A DNA stretch of 64,000 bases from NCBI RefSeq assembly GCF_003473485.1, contig NC_053045.1:55718494-55782493 (forward strand), read 5' to 3'. Made by a program: the position numbers and the translations under genes. The stretch is from Medicago truncatula. Its lineage: Eukaryota > Streptophyta > Magnoliopsida > Fabales > Fabaceae. Positions within the stretch are counted from its first letter, which is position 1; each line of letters begins with the position of its first letter. The notes under the pieces are model-generated. The model was not told the DNA's origin. It saw only the letters and a list, made by a program, of their open reading frames with translations, and made no database searches. Shown piece by piece: positions 1 to 9,734 of the stretch.

Positions 1-1239
1 GTGATTCTATATCCACTCTTCTATGTATGTATTAACATTTTTTTAACTCTACAATGGGGATGCCTATTCAACTCAATGTTAAATAGGTGACGCACCCACC
101 TTGGTGGATAGTCTAAGTTACTTATTTGAGTATCGTTATGGCTGGTTCAAACAATTGCTTCTTCATAGTGGAAGGGTATCAGTGATTTGGCGCTTGAACA
201 TGATTGAGATTCATATCGAGTTCTTTGAAAATCTTAGAAAATAGTAAAATAATTCTTAGACATTAAATATTCAATATACTACTAAAGAGATAAAGAAATA
301 AAGAGAGTAAAATGATAGAAGTGATAGGTTGATGATGTGATTGAAAAAGAGAGATAAAAAGAAAATAAAATGTTGGATATATGTCTGAAAAGTAATTACG
401 ATGTACATATATAATTAAGTGCTCTAGAAAATAAGTAGGCAGCTGTAATATAATTTTAGAAAATAGGTTTGGTGGTGCCCAAATTGAGGGAGTTATTTTG
501 CGGGGTTTAAACCCCACAGATTGTATTTTTATTTTTATTTTTAGTAAGAAGAAACCCTCCACAAATTGTGAAAATATGTAAAATAAAATAAAAATATTTC
601 AAAATATTTGTTTACCCAATGGATTTTGAGGTAGAGAGTTATTTGATGTAACGCATGCAAGGATTTTGAGGCAGAGCTAAACCTTTGAATGACACTGATG
701 GGAGTCCACGGATGTTGCTTACGCTCTGGTTGGTGAGCTAAATCTGTTGAAATCTCTTGAAATTTATAAAATCATTTCAAATGCTTTAAAATCTTATGAA
801 TTAAATCCATTGAAATCCTTAATAGTCTTTTAAAATCATCAAAGTCATCAAAATCCTCCGAAGTCTTTTAAAATCCTTAAGACTTTTTTAAGCAAAAATT
901 GTCCTTTAAAATCCTAATCCAAGGAGGGGTTTTTTTTCTTTCTATTTCATTACTTCATGTCATTGAATCTGTTTTTTTATGATCTAGTTATTTAGATCGA
1001 TTTCTGGATGTGTTTTTATAATAATTATGAAAAAAAAGTATAATTTTTTTTACGTAAAAAAAGTAAAAAAAAAAAAATTATCAGTTCTTGAAGTGTTAGT
1101 ACATTGATGATCAAATATTACAGTTTTATTTTTGAGCATTGTTGATTTGAGCTATGTGGGTAGTACTTGATTGAGAATCTGTTATGCATACTTTTCGTAT
1201 CTATGTTTTGTTCATATTATTATTACATTATTATATTTT
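1..1239. other. Gene-free AT-rich stretch
   Basis: No coding exon can be supported here. Positions about 730-900 hold many short, loosely repeated units built on TTGAAATC and TTTAAAATC, in the style of a decayed repeat. Positions 1030-1080 are poly-A and poly-T runs. The small open frames show no recognisable protein. Confidence 0.5.
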
Positions 1240-1600
1240 CTACATCTGAATTAAAAGTTTGTGGTGGTGATACAAATGGAAGGACATCTGATGATGAGTT
1301 GGACAATACTACCATTGAACACAACAAATTAAATGATGGGGCAATGAGGTGGCTTTATCTCAATGTTGTGATGGAACCATACCCTGATTCTGACTCTGCT
1401 GCTATTAGCCATGCTGTATCTGCTTGTCTTTCTGATTGGAATTTCAAGATTGTAGTCTGGTTCTGGCAATTGCAATTGCGGTTGTTATGGATCCTTGTTT
1501 CAAGATGAAACTTTGAGTTCAGCTTCATAAAAGTCTATGTGATGATTCTCATGAATATGTTAAGATTGTTGATGATGAAAATGCAAAGATGAAATTTTCT
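1240..1600 (+). pseudogene. Decayed hAT-type transposase fragment
   Basis: The plus-strand translation has the stretch LNVVMEPYPDSDSA followed by AVSACLSDWNFK. This resembles the RNase H-like core of plant hAT transposases of the BED zinc-finger, RICESLEEPER/DAYSLEEPER type. About 60 bases on, in another frame, come AIAVVMDPCFKMKL and then HEYVKIVDD, which are further downstream in the same family. The catalytic segment between them is missing, so this is an internally deleted relic with stop codons and frame changes. No terminal inverted repeats were recognised. The family call rests on remembered motif similarity. Confidence 0.55.
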
Positions 1601-1962
1601 GGTATAACGAATGAAGAAAGAAAACCCCACAAACCCATTCTGGTCCCTCGAAAGCAGAGTCTGTGCATCAAATCCACAGCATTCAGCAACATAAACAGAG
1701 GTAAGTGGATTGCATGAATCGTAGATAATAGTAAGTGAGTTCAGCAACATCAAATCCATATTATTACTATTATCTACAAATCCATAGTAGATAATAGTAA
1801 TGCTAACATAGGGAATATCTAGGATCTAACCATTACATGCTTATCAAACTCATTTGAGTTCAGCAACATAAACAAGTTCAAGCACAAAATCTTTGAGATG
1901 TCCACTATCCAAAATCATTTATTTCATCAAACCCAACTTCAGACAATAGAGTTGTATAGAAT

Positions 1963-3711
1963 TTAAGAGCTTGGTTTGAGAGTGTTTCCAATGTCAATCA
2001 CAAATCGATATTTGACATCTGCTTTGAGGAGTCGCTCCATTGCAGTGTTAACATAATCCATAGGGATGACTTCAATGGTAGGTTTTACATTGTGTTTAGC
2101 AGCAAAATCAAGCATATCTTGAGTCTCCTTCATCCCTCCAATATTACTTCCAGCTACTATCTTTCTCCCTGCCATGAATATGCATGCGAGCATCATCAAA
2201 ATGTTTATTTGTAAATTAAATTAATATTCTCATGTGCATTATACTTATATATATGCATTTTGTTATTGCTTCAAATCAAACAAGAGATCTATGGACATGT
2301 TTTTCATATACTACCTTCAGTTGTATATGCTAGCTAACTTACCCGAAAGCAAAGTAAAGACAGGGAGCTCCAGAGGCTTCGCTGGAGCACCAACCATTAC
2401 AAGTTTTCCATGAGACTTCAGTAATCCAATTAGAGGTGAGAGAGGATGTTCAGCTGAAACTGTGTCAATGATACCATCCAAAGTATTCACTGCAGCCTAT
2501 AATATTATTATTAACATAGTTTGTTAATTACTAATTGATTACCATTTCCAATTTAAGAATATTAGAATGTTTAACTATTGTATTTATACTTGCATCTTAT
2601 CTTGGTCACGACTTATCAAAAATGAGTCAGCTCCTAAGCATTCTCTTGCTTCTTTTTCTTTGTTAGGTGATGTACTAATTACAGTCACATTAGCCCCAAA
2701 AGCTTTAGCAAACTTAACAGCCATGTGACCAAGTCCACCAAGACCAACAACACCTATATGCATACCAGGTTTATCGAGTCCAAAATATCGAAGAGGACTA
2801 TACACTGTGATACCGGCACAAAGAAGAGGAGCAGTAGCTTCAAGTGGCAAACCATCGGGAATGTGAACCACAAAGTGCTCGTCTACAACCATTGAGTCAG
2901 AGTAACCTCCGTATGTGGTGGTGCCATCACGATATTTGGCACCACATGTGGCTGTAAAGCGAGGACAATAACTTTCAAGATTTTCAGCACAATTTTGACA
3001 CGATCTGCATGAATCGATCATGAAGCCAACACCCACTTTGTCTCCAACTTTGAACTTTTCTACTTTGCTTCCCACTTTTGTCACTATACCAACAATCTCA
3101 TGTCTGTATTTCTTATATAAATTAGAATCAAAATAAAGTAATGGAAAAAGCTAAGACAATTTCTAAGATAATGGTGAAGTAGTGGTGATTTTAATTAAAG
3201 CATACCCAGGAACTAGTGGATAGGTGGATATGCCCCATTCATTCTTAATCATGTGGAGATCTGTGTGACATATTCCACAAAACAATATTTTGAGTGACAC
3301 ATCTTTTTCATTTGTTTCCCTGAAAGTTTGGAGACACAATAATGTGAGTTATTAAGCTAACAACACTTTGACTCTCAACATGTTCAAATAAACTAATTTT
3401 TAAAAAATAAAAATAAACTAATTTTTTTGTAAGTTAATTAAAAATGTATCAATGATCAATGTGTATAATTAAAAAAACTGTGCTACGTGAGATAAAAAAA
3501 CTTTATCATCTGATAACTGTATTTAATCTTTTCTTTTTTTGGTTGGAGGCTTAAAGACATTTACAAAAAATGTAGTTAAATAAATATAGAAATGAAGAGG
3601 TGAATGAATGAACCTTCTGGAGAAATTGAAAGGGGAGAGAAGACCAGATTGGTCTCTTGCTGCCCAACCAAAGGCCTTATTTGGATGCTCAAATTGAGGT
3701 TGTGATCCCAT
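1963..3711 (-). CDS. Cinnamyl-alcohol / mannitol dehydrogenase-like oxidoreductase
   Basis: Medium-chain zinc alcohol dehydrogenase of the plant CAD family. It probably reduces aldehydes, or oxidises alcohols, with NADP(H) in the cytosol. Five exons join in frame: 3614-3711, 3206-3319, 2590-3103, 2343-2496 and 1963-2168. All introns are GT-AG and the protein is 361 residues, the usual family length. Catalytic zinc ligands are Cys50 (in GICHTDLH), His72 (in PGHEIVG) and Cys166. Structural zinc ligands are Cys103, 106, 109 and 117. The Rossmann motif GLGGLG lies at 191-196. Ser214-Thr215-Ser216 at the end of strand beta-B fits NADP rather than NAD. The sequence looks closer to mannitol or 8-hydroxygeraniol dehydrogenase-like members than to lignin CAD, so the substrate cannot be fixed. 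The gene appears intact. Confidence 0.93.
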
Positions 3712-3798
3712 TTCAACCGTGACGAAAAAGAAGTGAATAAATTGTGTCTCTTTGTGTAGTGTGTAGCAATGAAAGTACTATGTTATCTATATCACACA

Positions 3799-3806
3799 CA
3801 TATATG
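3799..3806 (-). promoter_or_regulatory. Possible TATA element of the dehydrogenase gene
   Basis: On the minus strand CATATATG lies about 90 bases before the start codon at 3711, a plausible core-promoter position. Other AT-rich words nearby, such as GATATAG, could serve instead. Confidence 0.3.
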
Positions 3807-4447
3807 TGGTGTGGAAGCTATATGGGACTATTTATGAATGAACCATTTGTAGTGTAGTGAGGGTTGTTGTTCTTCTATTGAAGTATTCGTTGAGTTGTCT
3901 CTATGCGTTAGGTTATGTATAACTATAAAGTGTTTTTGGCTGGTTTGATCTTTTTTTTCTTTTATGCATAAAAAGTTTACGTGAATTGGATCTTAAGAGT
4001 TCATTAAAGTCATGACATATCTAAAAATTAAAATATTGTTGACAGTTGTATGTACTTATAGATTACGAACAACGAGATTATGCTAAAATCGAAAGTTGAA
4101 CTTACACTTTTGTGAAGGGTGAAGTCAACTTCTTATCGAACTGAATCACTATCATTGGAATGTTTTTGCTTTCTCTCAAATAAATTCTAATCAATTGTTG
4201 TCATTTAAAAGATGATCTCATTTTCTTCTTCTAAAAATTTAAATTAATAGTAGTCACCTTTCAATGTCAAATAAGTTTCACTTTCAATTTGAGATTATAG
4301 CATATATATATATACATATGTATTATTCAGTGGAATAAGTATAATTTCAGTGAGAAGTACTCAGATTGCATGTTACCTGAAGTTGAGGTGAAAGACTTTA
4401 GAAAGGGTGCACAAATCATTTGAGAGCTTCTTAATTAAATTAATATA
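3807..4447. other. Upstream intergenic DNA
   Basis: AT-rich sequence upstream of the dehydrogenase gene. It has no supported exon, only simple AT runs near 4300. Confidence 0.4.
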
Positions 4448-5320
4448 GGCTAAATTATCTTTTTGGTCCTCTAACTATTTAATTGGTATCGGATTGGTCC
4501 TCTAATTAAAAATTGATTTATTTTGGTCCCTTAAGTTTCTCACTGTTACTACATTTAGTCCTTTCCGTTAAATTTAATTAAAAAAACGTTAGGATTTATT
4601 AAATCATCATCTTTATTCAACTTTTTCATTATCTTCCTCATTCACCTTCATAAAAACATCCAACATAACCCATAAGAAGAAAAAACCAAGAAAAATCAAT
4701 AAAATTCTTTCTCTCCCTCTCTCCTCTCCCATGGCCTCTCTTTCAAATTCTATTTTAGTACCTTCCCTAATTTACTCACCCCCAATTCCATTCCATCCAA
4801 TTTCAATTCACCCCCAAATTCGAATTTTACAGATTTTTAAGATCTAAATATACAAAGAAATTCAGAGAACTTCAACTCTATTTCTCAATCGATTTGGGTT
4901 GAGATATCAATTTCTCCCAAACTTCTTATTCTTCTTCTGACCCTCTAACTTTCACAAACCCTAATATGTTGTTTTTCCTACTCCTTTTTCTAGTTGTTGT
5001 GGCTGTTGGGTTGTTGTTGTTATTGGTTGTTGTTGTTTCTGGATTGTTGTTGTAGGTTGTTATTGCTGGGTTGTTGTTGATGATGAGTTTTGTTATTGTT
5101 TGTTCTTGCTGCTGGGTTTTGGGTTTTGTTTTGTTGATGGTGTTCTTCCTATTTTCCAGAAATTGATAAACCCTAACGGTTTTTAATTAAATTTAACGAA
5201 AATGACCAAAATATGTAACGGTGAGAAACTTAAGGGACCGAAATAAATTAATTTTTAGTTAGAGGACCAATCTGATACCAATTAAATAGTTAGAGGACCA
5301 AAAAGGTAATTTAGCCTAAA
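4448..5320. mobile_element. Non-autonomous element with about 105-bp terminal inverted repeats
   Basis: The left end (from TAGGCTAAATTATC) and the right end (to GGTAATTTAGCCTA) are inverted copies for about 105 bases. Both contain the words GGTCCTCTAACTATTTAATTGGT and GTCCCTTAAGTTTCTCACTG or their complements with few changes. The roughly 660-bp middle has GTTGTTGTTG-rich DNA and no transposase. Long inverted repeats with a non-coding middle fit a Mutator-like MITE. A clean target duplication was not seen, so the superfamily is uncertain. Confidence 0.7.
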
Positions 5321-5681
5321 TTTAAGTATTATTTTCTAACTAAGAAAGCGTCATATATAAGTTGATAAGTGTTCAAGGAAAAACTCGATAGCTAGCTTCA
5401 AGAAGCATGTGTGTAGAAATTCTATTAATTGCACATGTTAGACAAACCTTGATTACAATACTAATAGTAGTGTTTATTTTTAAATTGCTTACCGAAAAGA
5501 TTGTCCAGATCAAAGTTGCAACATTTTCAAGGGAAAATTTTTATTAATCAAAGTGGCGCTAATGGTCGAAAATTTATTTGGTTAATATTTAAAGTAATCT
5601 TGAGAATCACGGATAAAGCGATATTTATGGGAAGGTGTTAAAAAAATCATAATAACATAAATGATGAATCTTTTAGGAAGG
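5321..5681. other. Gene-free spacer
   Basis: AT-rich DNA between the inverted-repeat element and the hairpin cluster. No feature recognised. Confidence 0.4.
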
Positions 5682-5785
5682 TATTTTCAAGAGGATTTCT
5701 TTGAGTTAGATCCTGCTGCCTTGCCAAATGACATATTCATCTGGCAGACAGCAAGATCTAACTCATATCAACCTCTTGATATTTT
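5682..5785. ncRNA. Candidate microRNA-like hairpin A
   Basis: Positions 5703-5725 and 5743-5764 are near-perfect inverted copies: the arm starting GAGTTAGATCCTGCTG faces one ending CAGCAAGATCTAACTC. There are about three mismatches over 22-23 pairs and a 17-base loop. The stem extends outward, with 5682-5694 matching 5772-5785. Size, loop and bulges resemble a plant microRNA precursor. Expression is unknown and the strand cannot be set. The same DNA also holds a 61-codon open frame, judged accidental. Confidence 0.35.
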
Positions 5786-5827
5786 TGAGTTATCTCTGTA
5801 TCAAGGAGGCATCAAGGAGTATCTAAT

Positions 5828-5926
5828 ATTTTTGACAGCATGTTGAGGATCTTCATCATGCTGTTATATAGAGATCTATATATTTAAAACAGCATGAGAA
5901 AGATCCTAAGCACAATGACAAAAATT
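5828..5926. ncRNA. Candidate microRNA-like hairpin B
   Basis: The arm 5846-5865 (AGGATCTTCATCATGCTGTT) pairs with 5888-5907 (AACAGCATGAGAAAGATCCT). There is one internal 2-base mismatch and a loop of about 22 bases containing its own small palindrome. The lower stem continues through TTTTTGACA facing TGACAAAAA. It is a diverged tandem copy of hairpin C. Confidence 0.38.
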
Positions 5927-5955
5927 TGGTCTGGTCTCTTTGGTGTGGTTGTTTG

Positions 5956-6061
5956 TATTTTTGACAACATGCTGAGGATCTTCATCATGCAGTCAAATAG
6001 AGAGCTAACTCATCTATTTGCGACCGCATGAGAAAGATCCTCAGCTTAATGACAAAAATTT
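5956..6061. ncRNA. Candidate microRNA-like hairpin C
   Basis: The arm 5971-5994 (starting GCTGAGGATCTTCATCATGC) pairs with 6022-6045 (ending AGAAAGATCCTCAGC), 21 of 24 positions. The terminal stem AAATAGA/TCTATTT sits inside the loop, and the lower stem TTTTTG/CAAAAA is shared with hairpin B. The central CA/TC mismatch is the same as in B, showing that the whole foldback was duplicated with a period of about 126 bases. Confidence 0.38.
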
Positions 6062-7139
6062 GCATGGTTTTCTTTGATGTGTTTTAATGGTATTGAAGCT
6101 CAAAACTGGAGAGGATGTATTTATAGAGGTCCTTGGAAGTTGTGGACCACATAAACTCCTGGTGCAATTTAGTCCATACAAAAGAATCCTATGCTAAGGT
6201 ATTCCGAATTTTGTTTTCCAGAACACACTTACGCCCTAGGTCAATCCGGATTTCGTAATCCGAGAAATATATATTTGGTTATTTTATCGATTAAATGAAC
6301 ATATTTGACGTAAATTAAAACATAATGAAAGTTTAAATAATATTATATTATTCAAAACATAATGCAACAACTTAATTCAACAACACATAAAGAGGCCTTT
6401 CATAGAAAGAGACCTCTTTGGAATCCATCAGGGTTCATATGATCGGTCAATAGGGAAGGGGTCAGTCTGGATGTGAGGTTAGTTTGCCCAAGTGTCATGT
6501 TGACCATCATGGTCTCTTGTTCCCTTGAGGCCCATGTGCCCCCTATGTCTCCCCACCAACATCAAAGCTACTGGTATGTCCTATCAGGCAGCATTGGTTT
6601 CTTCTTCCCCGCCATCTTCTTACCTCCCCCCCCCCCCCGCCCCCCCTTTCCTCTCCACCGGTGTCTGGAGCCACCGGTATTGCTTATGTAATAAGTTAAT
6701 AGTAGAAATAGTTTTAGCATCTTATGTAATAAGCTTAAAAAGCTTGAAAATTATTGTAATGTATTGTTCATATATTAATAAAATGAGTTGTTTTTATGTT
6801 TGTGTCTTTTTATTTCTGTTTTTTATTTTATTTGCATTTTATTTTACGAATTTTGAAGATTAAAATTGCAAAAGTTCGGGTAAAACATTATTCTGAATTT
6901 TCAAATCCGGAATGCAAAATTCTAACAATACAATCCGGAAAACGAAATCCAGACCAGGGGTAAAATTGGAAAAAAATAGGGCGCGCGAGGAAAGATATGG
7001 GGTGGAAAAAGTAATAGTCTATCTTAAATGCACATGGGCCATAAGTGGACAAATTTAGGCAAAAGCCTAAAGAGAATTTCGATCCATTAAGGAAAGAAAA
7101 GAAGGAATCTTTGGAAAGTGCAAACCTTGGATGTAAAGC
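6062..7139. other. Gene-free region with degenerate repeats
   Basis: No gene supported. A short inverted repeat reading GAGGCCTTTC...GAAAGAGACCTC occurs at about 6390-6417. A C-rich run lies at 6627-6648. The word AATCCGGA and close variants recur around 6243, 6905 and 6931, suggesting remains of one repeat family. The two open frames near 6473-6863 cover the C-run and are low-complexity translations. Confidence 0.4.
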
Positions 7140-7680
7140 ATGTGACATCATCAAGATGACATCATCATGATCACACCAAGTCTAATCAACTTGCTGGAAG
7201 CAATTATCAACTCTCAAACAGCTCATTACAGCTAATCAAAAGTGTGTGAAGTTTCTGCCAAGAACAGTTGAACGTAGAGAACGTTCTAGTTGAACGTAGA
7301 GAACGTTCTCCTGAACATTCTGCAAGAACGGAAATTCATACTTTCTCTCCAAGCTTCATTTTGAAGCGCAAATCACTTTTGAATTAAAGCATGACAGTTG
7401 TTTTATGAAGTGGGGATCAAGTCTCTCTATCCCTATAAATACAGGAAGGATGTGAAAGGAATCTGAAAGGAATCAAATGACAACAATACCAATAACAAAC
7501 CCATAATTCCCGTAATCACATAATCAAATGAAAACACAAGAAACAAATCTTCCACTTTGATTATAAGCAACAAATTGTTGATAGAGCCCAAACTACTAAT
7601 TCCACACATAAAAGCCTTTAGTAGAGGCATTGATCATAAAAAACTGATAACTTTATAGGACTAAACATTGGTGTTTTCGT
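7140..7680 (+). mobile_element. Possible LTR-like promoter remnant
   Basis: A stretch of unknown origin combines CATCATC-rich DNA, two copies of a 21-bp unit with palindromic AGAACGTTCT cores (7267-7309), and a clear TATAAATA at 7434-7441 in the context CCCTATAAATACAGG. Response elements followed by a TATA box and no open frame is how many plant retrotransposon LTRs look. LTR ends, primer site and a second copy were not found, so this may be only a decayed promoter. Confidence 0.3.
7267..7309. promoter_or_regulatory. Tandem heat-shock-element-like motif
   Basis: Two back-to-back copies of GTTGAACGTAGAGAACGTTC(T) lie at 7267-7287 and 7289-7309. Each contains GAACGTTC, which fits the GAAnnTTC core bound by heat-shock factors. 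Further GAACATTC and AAGAACG words follow to 7328. A TATA box lies about 125 bases downstream on the plus strand. Confidence 0.4.
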
Positions 7681-9291
7681 TCCAAACAGACCAAGGTTAG
7701 GGAGAAGGGAAATTGAAATTAATGGTAACCATACAGAAATCAAATTAATGGCAAACATTCTGGTGTTTTCGTTTCAATTGATAATTTTGAGAGAAGAGAT
7801 ATGGTTAGAGAGAGAGTGAGGTAGAAATGTTTTATTAAATTATACAATTTTACTTTAATTTTGTTATGTTTATGTGCTGCTGAATTTTTATTTTGGGTAT
7901 GAAGTAGAGATATGAAGAGGGAAGAAGATGAAGATTGTTGGTGATTTTTAATTTTAGGAAATTCAAGACAAACGGGGAAAGATTATAAATGATCATATGT
8001 TGTGAGTTTATTGTAAATTTTGTGTGCTTTTTAAATCCAACCCTTGATCACCAATCCTAAGTGACACGTGGCAAGATTTAACGGTTTTAGCAAAAAAACT
8101 AACGGAAAAGACTAACTTGAATGACGGAAATAAAGATAATAGACCAAATTGAGACGTTTTAGAGTTATGGAACCATTTTGAAAAAAAGAATTAAGTTAAG
8201 GGACTAAGGGATCAATTAAGCCTAATTTTTTTATACTAAAATTTTGAAAAAATCTCTAAAAAAAAAAGCAATTTCAACTAGTTTTCATAAAAAATCATTT
8301 TTGAAAGATGTCATTTTGAAAAATTATGTGATTTTTACTATGTAAAATCTCAAAAATGAATATTTAAGTCGGTGAATGTTAAAATCTCTTTTTTAACTTA
8401 TATCAAATGAGTTTGAAATAACTTTTACTATTTTTTAGTAAATTTTTTAAAAAAAAACCATTTTTAAAAATACAAAGGAAAATCCATTTTTTTTTAAACG
8501 GGCCCTAAAGCTATAAAAAAAAAAAAGATCAATAAGTTTAATGCCACATGTTCTTGAATTTGTGAAGCATCAGAGCCACCGTGTTTTTTGGCAGTTTGAC
8601 GTTGTACCTGTGAAGCCCCGATACTTCAAAATGGATGACATATCGTATCTCCTGCGTATCCTGCACGATATCTGCCTGATATTTCCTGATACGTATCAGG
8701 AGAGCATCTGAAGATTAAATTTTATTTAAAAAATAAATAAAAAATTATCTGATACTTCCCGATACGTATCAGGATAGTATCCGATAATTATTCTGCCCCA
8801 ATACTTCCTAATTAATGTTAACTAAGATAACTTAACTGTTGAGTATAATGCTTTTTTTTTGGATCGATATAATATAGCACCAACAATGTTTCTTTTGGAT
8901 ATAGTATAGCACTTATGGTGCTCTTTTTGGGATATATTGTGTATGTAATTGACTAATTATCACTATCTTAATCGTCAATATTATTTATATTTATGTTGAT
9001 GTGCTACGAGCCTATGACTGATTTCTTTTGTTTGTTAATATATTTGCATATTAAAAAAATTGTTATAATTATATTATACATTTAATTATATAATTTTTTT
9101 ATTAACGTATCCCAGCCGTATCGTATCTTGATTTTAAAAAATTTCCATATCGATGCAATATCGTATCTCGTATTCAGAGCATTGTACCCAACTTTTCCAC
9201 AGTTTTAAACCCTTCCACCAAAGTACCTTTTTTAAGAGTATACTTTGAGGGTATTTTCGTACATTTCAAACTGATGGCGGCACAAGGTCTA
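7681..9291. other. Gene-free region with repeat remnants
   Basis: No supported gene. Positions 8020-8225 end in GGGATCAATTAAGCCTA after GGGACTAA words, typical of one terminus of a legume inverted-repeat element, but no partner end was found. Positions 8625-9185 are rich in GATACGTATC, TATCGTATC and related words, which look like decayed repeat DNA. Confidence 0.4.
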
Positions 9292-9540
9292 ACCACTCTG
9301 CCTTTTTTTTTTTTTTAAATCGATAAATATTATTAATCACAAGTCCGCGCAAGACGCACTAACAAGCTCGGATGAAAGAAAAAAACAAAAGGGCGCAAAA
9401 GCACCCCTGACACAGGCCCCAAACCAAACTGCAAAACAAAATCCCCAACAGAAAAAAACTGCAGGTGCGCAGGAGCTATTCCTCACACCAGACAGCACCC
9501 TCACAAGCTGTTCGAAACACTGCAGCTCCCCACCACTCTG
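9292..9540 (-). mobile_element. Truncated LINE 3' end with target duplication
   Basis: A T-run (9303-9316) followed by GC-richer DNA on the reverse strand looks like a poly-A-tailed LINE 3' end inserted in minus orientation. ACCACTCTG occurs at 9292-9300 and again at 9532-9540, each followed by poly-T, giving a target-site duplication. It lies about 200 bases before the SNAP43 start codon, inside or just upstream of the 5' leader. Confidence 0.65.
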
Positions 9541-9734
9541 TTTTTTTTTTTTCGCTCAATTCTCTATGCTAAATGGTAATTTCACCTTCTTCTTCTTCCG
9601 TTGCACATTAACTATTTGATTCAACGAATTAACACGTTCTTCTTGCTTTTCAAGGTTTATCTATGTACTTTGTTCTCACCTTTTTCACAACCTGCTGCTA
9701 CAGATTTCTCTGCTGTAAATTAGGGTTCTTCACC

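Noticed and set aside
5661..5846. 61-codon open frame over hairpin A
   Set aside because: The frame follows the palindrome and has no recognisable protein; the hairpin explains the sequence better.
5846..5865. Resemblance of hairpin B's 5' arm to miR172
   Set aside because: About 15 of 20 positions agree, but two G-to-C differences fall in the middle, the 3' end differs, and the match is on the 5' arm whereas miR172 comes from the 3' arm. Not a miR172 gene.
6473..6863. Overlapping 72- and 112-codon frames
   Set aside because: They run through a poly-C tract and AT-rich DNA, giving proline-rich and phenylalanine-rich translations without family likeness.
8020..8225. Complete inverted-repeat element
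   Set aside because: Only the right-hand terminus is visible; no matching left end was found upstream.
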